Origin: Stramonita haemastoma
Lineage: Eukaryota > Mollusca > Gastropoda > Neogastropoda > Muricidae
Assembly (NCBI GenBank): GCA_030674155.1
Contig: CM060335.1
Span: forward strand, 32,943,711 to 32,961,210
Length of the DNA stretch: 17,500 nt
Direction of reading: 5' to 3'
The position numbers and the translations under genes were made by a program. Of the stretch, positions 16,543-17,500 are shown piece by piece. The notes under the pieces were generated by a model. That model was not told the origin of the DNA, made no database searches, and saw only the letters and a list, made by a program, of their open reading frames with translations. Position 1 is the stretch's first letter. The number at the start of each line of letters is the position of its first letter.

Positions 16543-16567
16543 TTGCGCTCTAAAGACTAGAGCGCAA
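16543..16567. other. Perfect 10-bp inverted repeat with 5-base loop
   Basis: ttgcgctcta, loop aagac, then tagagcgcaa: all ten arm bases pair. It lies in a GC-richer non-repetitive stretch (16330-16615) that has no identified gene and may be part of an unrecognised mobile element. Confidence 0.6.
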
Positions 16568-16614
16568 CTCCATAGTCTTCCGAGACTGGTGGGTGCCTAC
16601 TACTACTGGTGGTA

Positions 16615-17065
16615 ATTCTGATGATGATGGTGATAGTGATGGTGGGTATTTGTGGTTGTGGTGGGTGATGGTAATGATAGTAATGATGGTGATGATGGTG
16701 GTAGTGGCAGTGGTATTTTTGGTAGTGGGGTGATGGTGGTCATTATAATGATAGTGATGATGGTGATAATGGTGATAGTGGTGGTGGTGTTTGGGTGTTT
16801 GGGTGATGATAATGATAGTGATGATAGTGATAATGGTAATAATGGTGCTGGTGTTTGTGGTGGTGGAGGCGATGGTAATGACAGAGATGATGGTGATAAT
16901 GGCGGTGGTGTTTGTGGTGGTTGTGGTTGTAATGATAATGACAGAGATGACGGTGATAGTGGCGGTGGTTTGTTTGTGGTGGTGGTGGTGGTGTGCGGTG
17001 GAATGGATGATTGTGATGATGGATGACGAAGACGAGCAGGACAATGATGATGATGATGACACTGA
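16615..17065 (+). repeat. Degenerate (GTGATR)/(GGT) array
   Basis: About 450 bases built from gatgatggtgat-like units, with repeated longer motifs such as ggtaatgacagagatga (16872 and 16933). Gly/Asp/Val and His/Ile/Thr frames are repeat translation. Confidence 0.88.
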
Positions 17066-17095
17066 CGACGAAAACGATTTAAAAAAATAACTTAC

Positions 17096-17180
17096 CTCAG
17101 TGACGGAGGTTTTATCGTCAGATAGCACTACAGCCGCTTGGTTGATGCCACACACAGGTAACTCTCTGCAGGTACCGTAC
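17096..17180 (-). other. Possible - strand coding exon (85 nt) with strong donor
   Basis: On the - strand, a GT-rich tract ending in tcaacag is followed by an open stretch that ends in GAG just before GTAAGTTATT, a near-consensus donor (17095 and below). The frame reads YGTCRELPVCGINQ, then AAVVLSDDKTSVTE, with two cysteines and normal composition. It would end in phase 0, while the precursor exon at 10435 needs phase 1, so it cannot join that exon directly in this frame. It may be an upstream exon separated by further exons, or belong to another gene. Confidence 0.35.
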
Positions 17181-17237
17181 CTGTTGACACACACACACAC
17201 AGAGCAGGTCCTTAGTGTTATCGTTTGCTTTATACAT

Positions 17238-17402
17238 GTGATGTATGTATGTATGTATGTATGTATGTATGTATGTATGTATGTATGTATGTATGTATGT
17301 ATGTATGTATGTATATAATTATGTATGTATGTATGTATGTATGTATGTATGTATGTATGTATGTATGTATGTATGATGTATGTATGCATGTATGTATGCA
17401 TG
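17238..17402 (+). repeat. (TATG)n tetranucleotide array
   Basis: About 40 TATG units with one interruption (tataatta, near 17313) and a slip near 17375. The last ~100 bases of the window are single-copy with no feature seen. Confidence 0.95.
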
Positions 17403-17500
17403 TTCTTTCTCTCTCTAGTAACCATGTTTCATTGAGAATGTGACTTTAAACAATTTTGTTTAAGACCAAAGTTTGCACCAAACGATACAGAAATACTCCA

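Noticed and set aside
16550..17425. 291-residue - strand ORF
   Set aside because: Mostly TATG and GAT repeat translation. Only the 17096-17180 part, bounded by splice-like sites, is retained as a possible exon.

Overview
The window looks like nuclear DNA of a metazoan, most likely a mollusc and probably a gastropod. The evidence is dense dinucleotide and tetranucleotide microsatellites, tRNA-derived SINEs, AT-rich intergenic DNA, splice-type signals, and a very long tandem-repeat peptide precursor with Lys-Arg cleavage sites. This placement is inference. There is no bacterial gene organisation, no rRNA and no CRISPR.

Layout. 1-5.7 kb is almost entirely microsatellite (GT, GA, GACA, CATA, CA), interleaved with four copies of one SINE family and one copy of a second dispersed repeat. 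5.73-6.24 kb is AT-rich single-copy sequence with a short exon-like stretch on the + strand. 6.24-7.21 kb is a ~1 kb polypurine tract. 7.71-10.44 kb (- strand) is the centrepiece: one giant exon encoding an acidic spacer followed by about 65 copies of an 11-residue unit of the form xxxDxSxFY-KR. 10.44-17.5 kb is intron or 5' flank of that gene. It holds a duplicated splice acceptor, a 29-bp minisatellite, AT, CCAA and CA arrays, a fifth SINE copy, a second copy of the dispersed repeat, an A-rich tract, more GT and AT arrays, GAT-rich DNA, and a possible small - strand exon with a strong donor near 17.1 kb.

The precursor exon has no usable initiation codon in its first 1.27 kb, because it is an internal or last exon. 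A reading that demands a start codon finds only its second half (from a TTG at 9170). The true open frame runs unbroken from a polypyrimidine/AG acceptor at 10435 through 9170. Near its 3' end single-base indels shift the frame, so the sequence as given stops at 7848. The repeat pattern continues in another frame to a stop at 7709. A second pair of compensating indels lies at 8753-8804. These are either assembly errors in a repeat or real lesions.

If expressed, the protein would be a secretory-pathway polyprotein cut at Lys-Arg to release dozens of ~9-residue, non-amidated peptides ending in Phe-Tyr. I cannot assign it to a named neuropeptide family. The signal-peptide exon was not found.
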